Positions 38,694 to 47,879 are shown, counted from the stretch's first letter. The stretch: DNA of 64,000 nucleotides from Eubacterium plexicaudatum ASF492 (GCF_000364225.2 NZ_AQFT02000001.1:620001-684000); one strand, 5' to 3'. Program-made: numbers and translations. The notes: generated by a model not told the origin, from the sequence alone.

Positions 38694-39488
38694 TTAGAAG
38701 TCAGTCAGATCTGCTTTGCGTTTTTCCAGGAATGCGGTCATGCCTTCCTGTTTGTCATGTGTAGAACATGTTACACCAAACAGGTTTGCTTCCATTTCAA
38801 CAGCGTTTTTGATATCCATGTCATAACCATTGTTGATCGCCGCTTTTGCGATAGATACCGCATAGCTTGCCTTGGATGCGATCTTTTCAGCCATAGCTTT
38901 TGCAGTCGGCATTAATTCTTCGGTAGAAACGACTTTATTTACAAGTCCGATGCGGTATGCTTCTTCAGCGTTGATGTTATCGCATGTGAAGATCATTTCT
39001 TTTGCACGGCCCATGCCAACAAGACGGGCAAGACGCTGTGTGCCGCCGAAACCAGGGATAATGCCAAGGCCGCATTCCGGCTGTGCAAATGTTGCGTTGT
39101 CGGAAGCGATACGGATATCACATGCCATACAAATCTCGCACCCGCCGCCAAGTGCGAATCCGTTTACCGCAGCGATTGTTACCTGACGCATGTTCATTAA
39201 TTTGAAGAACGGAGCGGAAGCTCTCATACCGAAAGCGCGTGCCTGTGCTGCAGTAAAGTTAACCATTTCAGCGATGTCCGCACCTGCTACGAAAGATTTA
39301 AAAGCATTGCCCTTTTTGTCAGGACCGCCGGTTAAGATTACGACTTTTACATCATCTCTGGCTTCGATTTCCGTTAAAACGGTGTTTAATTCGTCCAATG
39401 TTTCGCTGTTTAAGGCATTTAATGCTGCAGGTCTTGTGATCGTAAGAACTGCGATTTGATTTTCAACTTCGAGTTTTAAGTTGTTCAT
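38694..39488 (-). CDS. Enoyl-CoA hydratase / crotonase family protein (3-hydroxybutyryl-CoA dehydratase-like)
   Basis: This 264-residue crotonase-fold enzyme would add water across, or dehydrate, short acyl-CoA in the cytoplasm. The oxyanion-hole residues are in FVAGADIAEM and NGFALGGGCEICMACDIRIA. The catalytic Glu pair is expected in that region and in FAQPECGLGIIPGFGGTQRL, both present. In butyrate-forming Clostridia the closest relative is Crt, but Crt is usually beside bcd-etf-hbd-thl and here it stands alone, so I give no symbol. AGGAGG sits upstream of the ATG on the minus strand. Confidence 0.88.
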   Translation of the reverse strand: MNNLKLEVENQIAVLTITRPAALNALNSETLDELNTVLTEIEARDDVKVVILTGGPDKKGNAFKSFVAGADIAEMVNFTAAQARAFGMRASAPFFKLMNMRQVTIAAVNGFALGGGCEICMACDIRIASDNATFAQPECGLGIIPGFGGTQRLARLVGMGRAKEMIFTCDNINAEEAYRIGLVNKVVSTEELMPTAKAMAEKIASKASYAVSIAKAAINNGYDMDIKNAVEMEANLFGVTCSTHDKQEGMTAFLEKRKADLTDF

Positions 39489-39538
39489 TGTTTGTTTCCT
39501 CCTAGAAATATGTAATTAAGATGCTTCATACTTTATAA

Positions 39539-39565
39539 TTTATAACTTTGTGAAAGATATGTCAA
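39539..39565 (-). promoter_or_regulatory. Probable promoter of the crotonase gene
   Basis: On the minus strand a perfect TTGACA (39560-39565) is followed after 15 bases by TATAAA (39539-39544), about 50 bases before the start codon. The spacer is shorter than ideal, and other A/T-rich -10 candidates overlap. Confidence 0.5.
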
Positions 39566-39666
39566 TAAAAATGCATCAAGATACCGGTATTTTTTGGGAT
39601 ACTTTCGTATTAATATTGCGTGGGACTTTTTGACAGTAAAATTTGGTAAATCAGGAAGGAATGGCT

Positions 39667-41670
39667 ATGCTGGTAGATGGAAGGTCAGATAAAAAAGCAG
39701 ATAACAATTACGAAAGATCGGATAATATAAGCTCAGATATAAGCTCAGATAGAAGAGTTTCTGACGAAGACGGAAAAAAACGGTTTCGTACCGCCGCAAT
39801 ATTCGGAATGCTGTTAACGGTGCTGCTGTTTCCGTCACATCCGGTACAGGCAGCGCAGGTGCAGATGGATGCGGTCGTATCTGCGGCGGCGCAGATTTTA
39901 TATCATAACGAGGGCAGTTATAACTCCGTTAATCCGAATGACAACGGGGCGGTATCCATCGGAAAGCTGCAGTGGCATGGATGGAGGGCGCTGTCTCTTT
40001 TGCAGAAAATTGCAGCCGCCAATGAAACGCAGGCACAGAAGCTGCTTGGAGATACCCTGTACAAAGAAGTCGTGTCCGTAGCGGATACGACCAGATGGAG
40101 TACGAGAAAGCTTACGTCGAGTGAAGCTGCGGCAGTGAAAAAGCTGCTGGCAACGAATGAAAGTAAAGAAGCGCAGGATGTACTTGCGGTAAAAGACATT
40201 ACGGAATATGTGCAGCAGGGACTGCGGCTGGGCATTACAAATGAACCGGCACTCGTTTATTTTGCAGATCTGGCCAATCAGGGCGGATCCGGTGCGGCAG
40301 GGCGGGTAGCATTATCGGCATCCAAATTTACAGGCAGTTATGAGACGGTTATGCTTAACGAACTGCATGAGGCGGCAATCTGTGATTCGGTTATGGGCTA
40401 CAGCGCCTATCAGAAAAGACGATTTGAAACGTATCAGTATGCGACCGGGCTTGGCTGGACGTATTGTGCTTCGAATGATTCTTATATTCCAGATGATTAT
40501 GAATCGGCAAAACAGTCCGGAGCGGCATGGGTGCAGCGAACGCTGAATACATGCGCGCAGGCAGGTCTGGCGGTTACCAATACATATGACGAAGCGACGA
40601 AGATGGCAGTGGCGAATTTCCAGGCCGCCCAAAAGCTTACGGTAGACGGGTATGCCGGAAAAGATACGATTGTGAAACTGATCAAAGTGCTGTTTCAAAA
40701 CGGCTCTGCAGCACCGCAGCCGGATACACCGCAGACTCCGGACACATCGACGCCGCAGCCGGATACACCGCAAAATCCGGATACATCGACGCCGCAGCCG
40801 GATACGCCGCAGAACCCGGACATATTGGAGCCGCAGCCGGATACGCCGCAGACTCCTGATGTCGAGATTCCGGCGGAAAAACCTTTGGAAAAGACGGTAT
40901 TGAAAGCATCGAAGACAAGTTATGGGGTCAATGATACGAGTGAGCCGTTTCAGGTAGAAGTGACAAGCAGCCGCGGACAGGATGCGATTACCTATCGTTC
41001 GTCGGATAACGCGGTACTGACAGTAGATACGAACGGCCTTGTTAAAGTGATCGGTGCGGGCAAAGCGGAGATTATTGTAAAACAGAGAGAAACACAGACG
41101 CATGAGGCGGCACAGCTGTCCATACCGGTAACGGTCTATGGGACAAATCCGGCCGATTATCCGAAACCGACCGGGGCTTTATATGCGGAAAAAAATATGA
41201 AAAAGCAGCATGTTCAGTGGCTGCAGGCCGCATTGATTACGCTGGACGGAGCAAAGATTACGGTTAACGGCAGCTGGACAAATACGATGACCAAGCTCGT
41301 TACCTCCTTTCAGAAAAAATGCGGCATTACGGCAGACGGTATCGTAGGAGACCAGACGCAGAACATGTTAAAACAGATGCTTGCCGTACAGGCAAAAGTA
41401 CCGGAAGCAACGATAAAATGCACCGCAAAAGCGAATACGATCAGCTGGAAAAAATATACGAAAGCAAACCGTGTTTACATTTACCGAAAAGAAAAAGGCG
41501 GCGCCTATAAGCGAATCAAAACAATCACCAATATGAAAAAAACCTCTTTTGAGGATAAGACAGCAAAAAGCGGAAAGACTTATTATTATGTGATCAAATA
41601 TGGTATGCAGCAGAATAAGGTGATTATTAAAAGCCCGTCTTCGAAAGGAGTAACGGGCGTACGCAAATAA
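39667..41670 (+). CDS. Secreted modular cell-wall protein: lysozyme-like domain, two peptidoglycan-binding domains, Big2-like and FnIII-like domains
   Basis: The protein has about 667 residues. A charged N-terminal cytoplasmic stretch precedes a signal/anchor FGMLLTVLLFPSHPVQAAQ. Next comes a domain of about 190 residues beginning AAQILYHNEGSYNSVNPNDNG, which looks like a lysozyme-type muramidase or related hydrolase with a likely catalytic Glu in HNEGSY. A PG_binding_1 domain follows (NFQAAQKLTVDGYAGKDT). Then come a Pro-rich linker with four PQPDTPQ-type repeats, a Big2-like beta domain (ITYRSSDNAVLTVDTNGLVKV), a second PG_binding domain (SFQKKCGITADGIVGDQT) and an FnIII-like end. The start at 39667 fits AGGAAGG spacing; ATG 39661 abuts it. 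Enzyme activity is inferred, not proven. Confidence 0.7.
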   Translation: MLVDGRSDKKADNNYERSDNISSDISSDRRVSDEDGKKRFRTAAIFGMLLTVLLFPSHPVQAAQVQMDAVVSAAAQILYHNEGSYNSVNPNDNGAVSIGKLQWHGWRALSLLQKIAAANETQAQKLLGDTLYKEVVSVADTTRWSTRKLTSSEAAAVKKLLATNESKEAQDVLAVKDITEYVQQGLRLGITNEPALVYFADLANQGGSGAAGRVALSASKFTGSYETVMLNELHEAAICDSVMGYSAYQKRRFETYQYATGLGWTYCASNDSYIPDDYESAKQSGAAWVQRTLNTCAQAGLAVTNTYDEATKMAVANFQAAQKLTVDGYAGKDTIVKLIKVLFQNGSAAPQPDTPQTPDTSTPQPDTPQNPDTSTPQPDTPQNPDILEPQPDTPQTPDVEIPAEKPLEKTVLKASKTSYGVNDTSEPFQVEVTSSRGQDAITYRSSDNAVLTVDTNGLVKVIGAGKAEIIVKQRETQTHEAAQLSIPVTVYGTNPADYPKPTGALYAEKNMKKQHVQWLQAALITLDGAKITVNGSWTNTMTKLVTSFQKKCGITADGIVGDQTQNMLKQMLAVQAKVPEATIKCTAKANTISWKKYTKANRVYIYRKEKGGAYKRIKTITNMKKTSFEDKTAKSGKTYYYVIKYGMQQNKVIIKSPSSKGVTGVRK

Positions 41671-41683
41671 CAGGAGACGAGAC

Positions 41684-42774
41684 ATGCTGAAAGATTATCC
41701 TTTGGAACAGCTGGTAAGGCCCTTGCTGGAATGGTATCCCCATCACGCAAGGGTTTTGCCATGGAGAGAAGAACCTGCGCCATACCGTGTATGGGTGTCG
41801 GAGATTATGCTGCAGCAGACACGGGTGGAAGCAGTCAAACCTTATTTTGAACGATTTATGAAAGAACTGCCGGATATCGCTTCTCTGGCACGATGTCCGC
41901 AAGACCGGCTGCTCAAATTATGGGAAGGGCTTGGCTATTACAACCGGGTTCGAAATATGCAAAAGGCAGCCCGCACCGTAATGGAACAATATGGCGGCGT
42001 GCTGCCGGCGGATTATGAAGCGCTGTTAAAGCTCAGCGGAATCGGAAATTATACGGCAGGAGCGATTGCTTCGATTGCATATGGCATTCCGGTTCCGGCC
42101 GTGGATGGAAATGTGCTGCGGATACTGATGCGCGTATCCGAGGACGATTCCGACATATTAAAACAGTCTGTAAAGAAAGAAGCGGAAAGAGCGCTGCAGC
42201 CGGTCATACCAAAGGAACAGGCCGGTTTGTTTACGCAGGCGATGATGGAGCTGGGAGCAACCGTCTGTGTGCCGAATGGAGAACCCAAATGTACGGAATG
42301 TCCGTGGCAGCCGTATTGTCTGGCTGGCAGGAATCACAGCTATGCGCATCTGCCAAAAAAGGCAGGGCAAAGCCAAGAAAGATAGAAGAAAAAACGGTTC
42401 TTGTCATTCGGGACGGAGAGAAAGTAATGCTGCACCGCAGACCCAAAAAGGGGCTGCTGGCCGGGATGTATGAGTTTCCGAATCTGGAAGGCCATCTTTC
42501 AAGAGACGAAGTTACACATTATGTGGAAAGTATGGAACTGGTTCCGTTAAAAATCGAACCGCTGGAAGAGGCCAGACATATTTTTTCGCATATTGAATGG
42601 CAGATGATCGGATATATGATTCGTGTCGCGCAGCTGGAGGAACCGGACGGACAGAAAGAAGGTTATGTATTTGCAAAAGCGGAAGTATCGGAACAAAAAT
42701 ACGCAATTCCATCCGCATTTGCACGTTATACCAGATATATGAACATTCATCTTGGAATTCAAAAAGAGAAATAA
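41684..42774 (+). CDS. mutY: Adenine DNA glycosylase MutY (frameshifted)
   Basis: MutY removes adenine mispaired with 8-oxoguanine. The HhH-GPD domain shows MLQQTRVEAVKPYFERF, LSGIGNYTAGAIASIAYG and the catalytic Asp in PAVDGNVLRIL. The iron-sulfur cluster Cys are in VCVPNGEPKCTECPWQPYC. After the break comes the NUDIX-like 8-oxoG recognition domain (LVIRDGEKVMLHRRPKKGLLAGMYEFPN). The break is in the A6 run 42355-42360. One A gives HLPKKGRAKPRKIEEKTVLV in frame, about 363 residues, normal length. AGGAGA precedes ATG 41684. A terminator follows. Confidence 0.93.
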
Positions 42775-42784
42775 GGATAAGGGG

Positions 42785-42813
42785 AAGCCGGTGTTAGGGG
42801 ACACCGGCTTTAT
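42785..42813 (+). terminator. Intrinsic terminator after mutY
   Basis: AAGCCGGTGT (42785-42794), loop TAGGGG, ACACCGGCTT (42801-42810), a perfect 10-bp stem followed by a short T/A tail. Confidence 0.8.
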
Positions 42814-42848
42814 ATGAAAAAGAAAATAAGTAATTAGCTTTGGGAGGA

Positions 42849-42904
42849 ACCCTGCCACTTGCGGCAGGGTAACGCGGCCTTTGCCAGTTCGCTCAGCTGC
42901 GTTT
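42849..42904. ncRNA. Two tandem GC-rich hairpins, possible structured RNA or repeat
   Basis: ACCCTGCC (42849-42856), loop ACTTGC, GGCAGGGT (42863-42870) is a perfect 8-bp stem. It is followed at once by AACGCGGC ... GCTGCGTT (42871-42904), 7 of 8 paired. The GC content stands out from the AT-rich surroundings. The rest of the stretch to 43067 shows no gene. No riboswitch or sRNA class is recognised, and it could be a dispersed repeat. Confidence 0.3.
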
Positions 42905-43077
42905 AAAATATGAAAATGATTATTAATTAGTAATTGATGTTTTGTATCAACTGTACTTATCATAAAGGTAATTTGTGAAATCCGTATGTGAAAGAAATGA
43001 GGATATTGTAAATAAAATGTGAACTTTTTTATCAAAAAAGTAAAAGCGTTTTTCGGACACAAAAAAATATAAGTTGT

Positions 43078-44522
43078 CACGGTAAACGCAAGCTTTTATG
43101 TATTCCCAAGTTTCAAATTTTCTGTTATATTGAATTTAGTCAAAGACAATCTTTACACATTCGTGTATAATTATTTCCAAACTCTGAAAGGAAATAATTA
43201 TTATGGAAAAAGAGAAAAAAGATATTTTACTGATCGATTGTATGCGTGAAATCCCAGATCCAAGGGCTCCATACAACCAAAGACACAAATTTCTTGATAT
43301 TATCATTATCGCTGTCACAGCTGTCCTTGCAGGGATGGATACCTGGAATGAGATTGCAGACTGGGCGGTTTCTAAAAAACAATGGCTGGGAACGTTCCTT
43401 GAACTGCCAGGCGGCATTCCTTCCCATGATACGATAAACAGGGTTTTCCAGATGATCGAGCCGGAAAAATTCCATGATGCATTTTTCCGGTGGGCCAGCG
43501 CCGTGTCAGGCAAAGTAAAAGGCGTAGTGGCGATTGATGGTAAAACAGCAAGGCGCAGCAGGGAAGAAGCAGGGGATATCAAACCGATCCACACGGTCAG
43601 CGCATGGGCAGTAGAATCATCCCTTGTACTGGGCCAGTTGTGTGTGGATGAAAAAACAAACGAGATAAAGACAATACCAGAGCTTTTGGACATTCTGTGC
43701 CTGGAAGGGTGTATTGTCACAATTGATGCGATGGGAACGCAGAAAGAGATCGCCCGCAAGATCATTCACAAAAACGCAGATTATATCCTGCAGGTGAAAG
43801 GGAATCAGCAGACACTTATGGACGATATCCGGGAGTATTTTGAAAAAGATGTATTTACGGAAAAGAAAGATGCTCTGGAAAAGGCGGAGCGTTACTATAA
43901 AGATCTGTGTAAGGAGCACGGGAGGATAGAAAAGAGGGAGTATTCCGTTGAAAATGATATTGAATGGCTCAGGCAGAGGCATCCGGAGTGGGAGGGCCTT
44001 GCAGGTATTGGGGCATGTGTATCTACAGTAACGGAAAAAGGGAATACCGTAACAGCTGTAAATTACGCCATATACAGCAGGAAAGGAATGACAGCCGCAG
44101 AATATGGGAAAAGTGAAAGGGCACACTGGGGGATTGAAAACAGCCTGCACTGGGTGCTTGATATCGCGTTCAGGGAGGATGAAAGCCGGATCAGGGCTGG
44201 AAATGCAGCAGAAAACATGAATATGGCACGCCATATAGGAGTAAATCTGCTAAAACAGGAAAAAAGCTGTAAGATGGGGATTGCCAGCAAAAGAAAGAAA
44301 TGCGGGTATGACATGGCTTACCTTTATAAAGTATTGGGCGGATTAAATACTGGAATAAAATAGAGGGTACGAATTAAATACATCGTTTAACACATGGCAG
44401 AACCCCATGTCTAGTTATTATACGCAAAATAATTTAACCATCGCATCTTTACGTATAGTTTTAATCGTGAAAACTGATATCTCCAAATTTATAAAAAGTT
44501 TATAAAACCTGCGTTTACCGTG
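43078..44522. mobile_element. Complete ISAs1-family insertion sequence, 10-bp target duplication
   Basis: The left end reads CACGGTAAACGCA at 43078-43090. Its complement closes the right end at 44522 (imperfect inverted repeats of about 20 bases). TATAAGTTGT is duplicated exactly at 43068-43077 and 44523-44532. Length is 1445 bp with one intact transposase. It sits between mutY and glf, just upstream of the glf promoter. Confidence 0.92.
43203..44363 (+). CDS. ISAs1-family transposase
   Basis: This 386-residue DDE transposase has the ISAs1/H-repeat signatures: IPDPRAPYNQRHKFLDIIII near the N-terminus, GIPSHDTINRVFQMIEP, the catalytic VVAIDGKTARRSREE, VTIDAMGTQKEIARKI, ADYILQVKGNQ, and the C-terminal RAHWGIENSLHWVLDIAFREDESRIR with the catalytic Glu. 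A ribosome site (GAAAGGAAAT) precedes the ATG. The frame is intact, so the element may be mobile. Two copies of the 10-bp target sequence flank it. Confidence 0.93.
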   Translation: MEKEKKDILLIDCMREIPDPRAPYNQRHKFLDIIIIAVTAVLAGMDTWNEIADWAVSKKQWLGTFLELPGGIPSHDTINRVFQMIEPEKFHDAFFRWASAVSGKVKGVVAIDGKTARRSREEAGDIKPIHTVSAWAVESSLVLGQLCVDEKTNEIKTIPELLDILCLEGCIVTIDAMGTQKEIARKIIHKNADYILQVKGNQQTLMDDIREYFEKDVFTEKKDALEKAERYYKDLCKEHGRIEKREYSVENDIEWLRQRHPEWEGLAGIGACVSTVTEKGNTVTAVNYAIYSRKGMTAAEYGKSERAHWGIENSLHWVLDIAFREDESRIRAGNAAENMNMARHIGVNLLKQEKSCKMGIASKRKKCGYDMAYLYKVLGGLNTGIK

Positions 44523-44541
44523 TATAAGTTGTGCAAAAGCA

Positions 44542-44570
44542 TTGGATTTTTGCGAAAAATTGTGTATAAT
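44542..44570 (+). promoter_or_regulatory. Probable promoter of glf
   Basis: TTGGAT (44542-44547), 17-base spacer, perfect TATAAT (44565-44570), starting 20 bases from the right IS end and 88 bases before the glf ATG. The IS displaced whatever lay further upstream but left both boxes intact. Confidence 0.6.
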
Positions 44571-44657
44571 CATTTTTGAACGGCAAAATAGAGGAAGGAG
44601 TAGCTGTATATTCAGGAGATTGTAACAGGAAACAACAATTTCCGGCAGCAGAAAATT

Positions 44658-45818
44658 ATGTACGACAGTATTGTAATTGGAGCCGGCATTGCGGGAAGTA
44701 CGGTGGCCAGACAGCTGGCAGAGAAAAAGGGTCACAAAGTGCTGGTTGTGGAAAAACGTGATCATATCGGCGGAAACTGCTATGACAGGCCGGATGCTTA
44801 TGGTATTTTAGTCCATGAGTACGGGCCGCATATTTTTCATACAAATATGGAAGATGTATTTGCGTATCTTTCCGGATTTACAGAATGGATCTTGTATGAA
44901 AACGGTCATCAGGTAGTTGCGAATGTAGACGGAAGACTGATTCCGGTTCCGTTTAATTTAAACACGCTGCATATGATTTATGACAAAGAGACCGCAGATG
45001 TGCTGGAAAAGAAACTGAAAGACACATATGGTGAAGGCAGCAGAGTACCAATTATGAAATTGCGGGAAGACCCGGATGAGCAGATTCAGGCGATCGCGCA
45101 GTACGTTTATGAAAACGTATTTTTGAAATATACGATGAAGCAGTGGGGACAGACGCCGGAGGAAATCAGTCCGGAAGTGACAGGCAGAGTACCGGTGCTG
45201 ATTTCTTATGATAACCGCTATTTTCAGGATAAATACCAGGGTGTGCCGAAACATGGATTTCTGGCAATGTTTCATCGTATGCTGGATCATGAAAATATTA
45301 CGGTGCGTACGGGTACCGATGCAAAAGAACTTCTGGAGTTCCGGGAACAGGAAATCTGTTTTGAAGGACAGCCATTTAAAGGAAACGTAATCTTTACCGG
45401 AGCGCTGGATGAGCTGTATGACTGTAAATACGGCAGACTGCCATACCGGTCTTTGGAGTTTGCGTTCGAACATCTGGAACAGGAGGATTTTCAGGACGGG
45501 CATAGTGTGGTTAATTATACGGTCAGTGAAGATTTTACACGTATTACGGAGTTTAAATATCTGACAAGGCAGGAAGATGCAAACGGCACGACGATTGTCA
45601 GAGAATATCCGTTTGCGTATACGGGAGCAGAAGGTGAAATTCCGTATTATGCGATTATGAATCCGGAAAATGAGGCATTATATCGGAAGTACGAAAAACT
45701 GGCACAGCAGCATGCTAATCTGTATCTGCTTGGCAGACTGGCGGAGTATAAATATTATAATATTGATGCTATGACGAAAAAAGCGCTGGAACTTGCAGAT
45801 TCGTTGCCTGGCTGTTAG
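44658..45818 (+). CDS. glf: UDP-galactopyranose mutase
   Basis: Glf is a flavoenzyme that converts UDP-galactopyranose to UDP-galactofuranose in the cytoplasm, the donor for galactofuranose-containing surface glycans. The 386-residue protein starts with the FAD-binding YDSIVIGAGIAGSTVARQL, then VVEKRDHIGGNCYD and HEYGPHIFHTN. Further family segments are YTMKQWGQTPEEI, ALDELYDCKYGRLPYRSLEF and LLGRLAEYKYYNIDAM. No strong ribosome site is seen right before the ATG. A GT2 gene follows after 11 bases. It probably serves the polysaccharide locus 20 kb away or the adjacent GT2, by inference. Confidence 0.96.
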   Translation: MYDSIVIGAGIAGSTVARQLAEKKGHKVLVVEKRDHIGGNCYDRPDAYGILVHEYGPHIFHTNMEDVFAYLSGFTEWILYENGHQVVANVDGRLIPVPFNLNTLHMIYDKETADVLEKKLKDTYGEGSRVPIMKLREDPDEQIQAIAQYVYENVFLKYTMKQWGQTPEEISPEVTGRVPVLISYDNRYFQDKYQGVPKHGFLAMFHRMLDHENITVRTGTDAKELLEFREQEICFEGQPFKGNVIFTGALDELYDCKYGRLPYRSLEFAFEHLEQEDFQDGHSVVNYTVSEDFTRITEFKYLTRQEDANGTTIVREYPFAYTGAEGEIPYYAIMNPENEALYRKYEKLAQQHANLYLLGRLAEYKYYNIDAMTKKALELADSLPGC

Positions 45819-45829
45819 AGGAGAACAAA

Positions 45830-46846
45830 ATGAAGTTATTATCAATTGCAATACCATGTTATAATTCACAGGACTATATGGAACGTTGTATCAATTCTCT
45901 GCTTCCTGGCGGAGATGACGTTGAAATACTGATTGTGGATGATGGTTCCCATGATCTGACATCTGAGATTGCAGATGCGTATGAACGCAGACATCCGCAC
46001 ATTGTAAAAGCGATTCATCAGGAAAACGGCGGACATGGAGCGGCAGTGAATGCAGGACTTGCACATGCAAGCGGACTTTATTTTAAAGTCGTTGACAGTG
46101 ATGACTGGGTAGACGCACAGGCGTATGAAAAAATACTGGCGACATTGCGCGAGATTGCCGGTTCCGATCAGACACTGGATATGCTGATTTCTAATTTTGT
46201 CTATGAAAAAGAAGGCGCAAAGCGTAAAAAAGTAATGAAATATACTTCTGCACTTGTGCAGGATAAAATTTTTACCTGGAGTGATGTGCGGCATCTGCGT
46301 AAAGGTCAGTATCTTTTGATGCATTCTGTTATTTACCGGACAAAGCTGCTGCGTGACTGCGGTCTTGTGCTGCCGCACCATACATTTTATGTAGACAATC
46401 TGTATGTGTATACGCCGCTTCCGTATGTAAAGACGATGTATTATCTGAATGTGGATTTTTATCGCTATTATATCGGACGTGAAGATCAGTCAGTCAATGA
46501 AGAAATTATGATCCGGCGGATTGATCAGCAGATTAAGGTGAATAAGATGATGATTGATGCTTATGACCTGTGGAAAATACCGAATAAAAAACAGCGGAAA
46601 TACATGTTCAATTATCTGGAAATTATAACGGTCATATCTACCGTATTGCTGATTCGTTCAGGGACAAAAGAAAATCTGGAAAAAAAGAGGGAATTGTGGG
46701 GTTATATCAAACAGGCGGATTTGCGTCTGTTCCATCATCTGCGTAATGGGATAATGGGTAACACCATGAATCTTCCGGGAAGAGGCGGAAGGAGGATTTC
46801 AATCGCGGCATATAAGATCGCACAGAAAGTCGTAGGATTTAATTAG
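45830..46846 (+). CDS. GT2 glycosyltransferase
   Basis: This 338-residue GT-A enzyme has LLSIAIPCYNSQDYMERCINSLL, the nucleotide-binding LIVDDGSHDLTSEI, HQENGGHGAAVNAGLAHASG and the metal-binding KVVDSDDWVD. The second half is basic and lacks membrane segments. GAGGAG precedes the ATG. It follows glf at once, so it may use UDP-galactofuranose, but the sequence alone does not show this. The frame is intact. Confidence 0.88.
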   Translation: MKLLSIAIPCYNSQDYMERCINSLLPGGDDVEILIVDDGSHDLTSEIADAYERRHPHIVKAIHQENGGHGAAVNAGLAHASGLYFKVVDSDDWVDAQAYEKILATLREIAGSDQTLDMLISNFVYEKEGAKRKKVMKYTSALVQDKIFTWSDVRHLRKGQYLLMHSVIYRTKLLRDCGLVLPHHTFYVDNLYVYTPLPYVKTMYYLNVDFYRYYIGREDQSVNEEIMIRRIDQQIKVNKMMIDAYDLWKIPNKKQRKYMFNYLEIITVISTVLLIRSGTKENLEKKRELWGYIKQADLRLFHHLRNGIMGNTMNLPGRGGRRISIAAYKIAQKVVGFN

Positions 46847-46862
46847 GGGGCATCTATCAAAT

Positions 46863-47132
46863 ATGAGAGCAGAACGTGATATTGCATTATGCGCTGTCGC
46901 AGATGCAACAATCAAATCAAAGGTTATGAACGCTATGATACAAAAGAGGATTCCGTATGCAGAAGAATGGCACAAAGTACCGCTGCTGCGCAGGAAAAAG
47001 TACGAAGGGGCGAAGGAAGTGTGTATCATTGTTACACACCATGACCAGGCAGATCAGGCGAAGTCACAGATTCAGGCGATGGATGAAGTAGTCAGCAGCC
47101 GGGTGTATTTTGATTTGAAAGGACTCACATAA
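46863..47132 (+). CDS. Small protein of unknown function
   Basis: This 89-residue soluble protein is not recognised. It contains HKVPLLRRKKYEGAKEVCIIVTHHDQADQAKSQIQ and has no membrane segment or Cys cluster. The ATG follows GGGGG at 46846-46850 with longer than usual spacing. It lies 17 bases after the GT2 stop and before a terminator, so it is probably the last gene of the glf unit. Codon use resembles its neighbours, so it is likely real. Confidence 0.5.
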   Translation: MRAERDIALCAVADATIKSKVMNAMIQKRIPYAEEWHKVPLLRRKKYEGAKEVCIIVTHHDQADQAKSQIQAMDEVVSSRVYFDLKGLT

Positions 47133-47199
47133 AGCTGTCATGAAACAGGAAATGAAATAAGAATCGAAACAGGTAATGAAGCCGGAAAAAGACACAGAT

Positions 47200-47238
47200 G
47201 GCAGCTTACTCCATAATGGCAGGGTAAGCTGTCTTTTT
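47200..47238 (+). terminator. Intrinsic terminator of the glf unit
   Basis: AGCTTAC (47203-47209) pairs with GTAAGCT (47224-47230), extended by G-C and G-T pairs at the base and followed by a run of T at 47233-47237. Confidence 0.75.
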
Positions 47239-47332
47239 GTGAATCGTCATACCTTTTGCTTGCTATCTGTGGAAGAACACGATATGATAGTGGCATAAGG
47301 ACACACTCTAAGAAAGGACAAAAAGAAAAAAT

Positions 47333-47800
47333 ATGAATGGCATATCAAAAGGAGAACAGGCGGAAGCGTTTTTTAAGGAAGGATATAACTGTTCTCAGTC
47401 GATCGCACTGGCTTTTTATGATGAAATCAGAGATGAAACCGGACTCGAAAAAGAAAAACTGCTGCGGATGGTTTCCTCGTTTGGCGGCGGAATGGGACGG
47501 CTGCGTGAAGTGTGCGGAGCTGTCAGCGGAATATTTCTGGTAGCAGGCGTATTATACGGCTATGACGATCCGAAAGATCCGCAGGCCAAAAAAGACCATT
47601 ATGCCCGCATACAAAAGCTGGCGGAACGGTTTCGGGAGGAGACAGGTTCCATCGTCTGCCGGGAACTGCTCGGTGCGCAAGGCGGCGATAAAAGTCCCGT
47701 GCCAAGTGCGCGTACGCAGGAGTATTATAAAAAGCGGCCGTGTCCGCAGATGATCAGACTGGCGGCGGATATTTTGGAAGCATATATTAAGGAGCAATAA
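47333..47800 (+). CDS. C_GCAxxG_C_C family putative redox protein
   Basis: This 155-residue protein shows the family's Cys pattern: YNCSQSIALAF, then FGGGMGRLREVCGAVSGIFLVAG, then SIVCRELLG and RPCPQMI. Members occur in anaerobes and are thought to bind a cofactor through the conserved Cys, with redox function suggested but unproven. It stands alone, between a terminator and the strong promoter of the next gene. A weak ribosome site (AGAAAGGA) lies upstream. Confidence 0.88.
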   Translation: MNGISKGEQAEAFFKEGYNCSQSIALAFYDEIRDETGLEKEKLLRMVSSFGGGMGRLREVCGAVSGIFLVAGVLYGYDDPKDPQAKKDHYARIQKLAERFREETGSIVCRELLGAQGGDKSPVPSARTQEYYKKRPCPQMIRLAADILEAYIKEQ

Positions 47801-47801
47801 T

Positions 47802-47830
47802 TTGACGTTTCCGGTTGGAAACGCTATAAT
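47802..47830 (+). promoter_or_regulatory. Strong sigma-A promoter for the DUF1015 gene
   Basis: TTGACG (47802-47807), 17-base spacer, TATAAT (47825-47830): five of six and six of six matches, 50 bases before ATG 47880. It begins right after the stop of the preceding gene. Confidence 0.85.
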
Positions 47831-47879
47831 AGTACGACGTGGCAACATTTGGAATATGGCAGATGGAAAGGAGAAACGA

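Noticed and set aside
40312-41103. A 263-codon minus-strand frame rich in Arg
   Set aside because: It is the complement of the repeat linker and PG-binding domain of the secreted wall protein. Its low-complexity Arg/Cys/Ile content is typical of a shadow.
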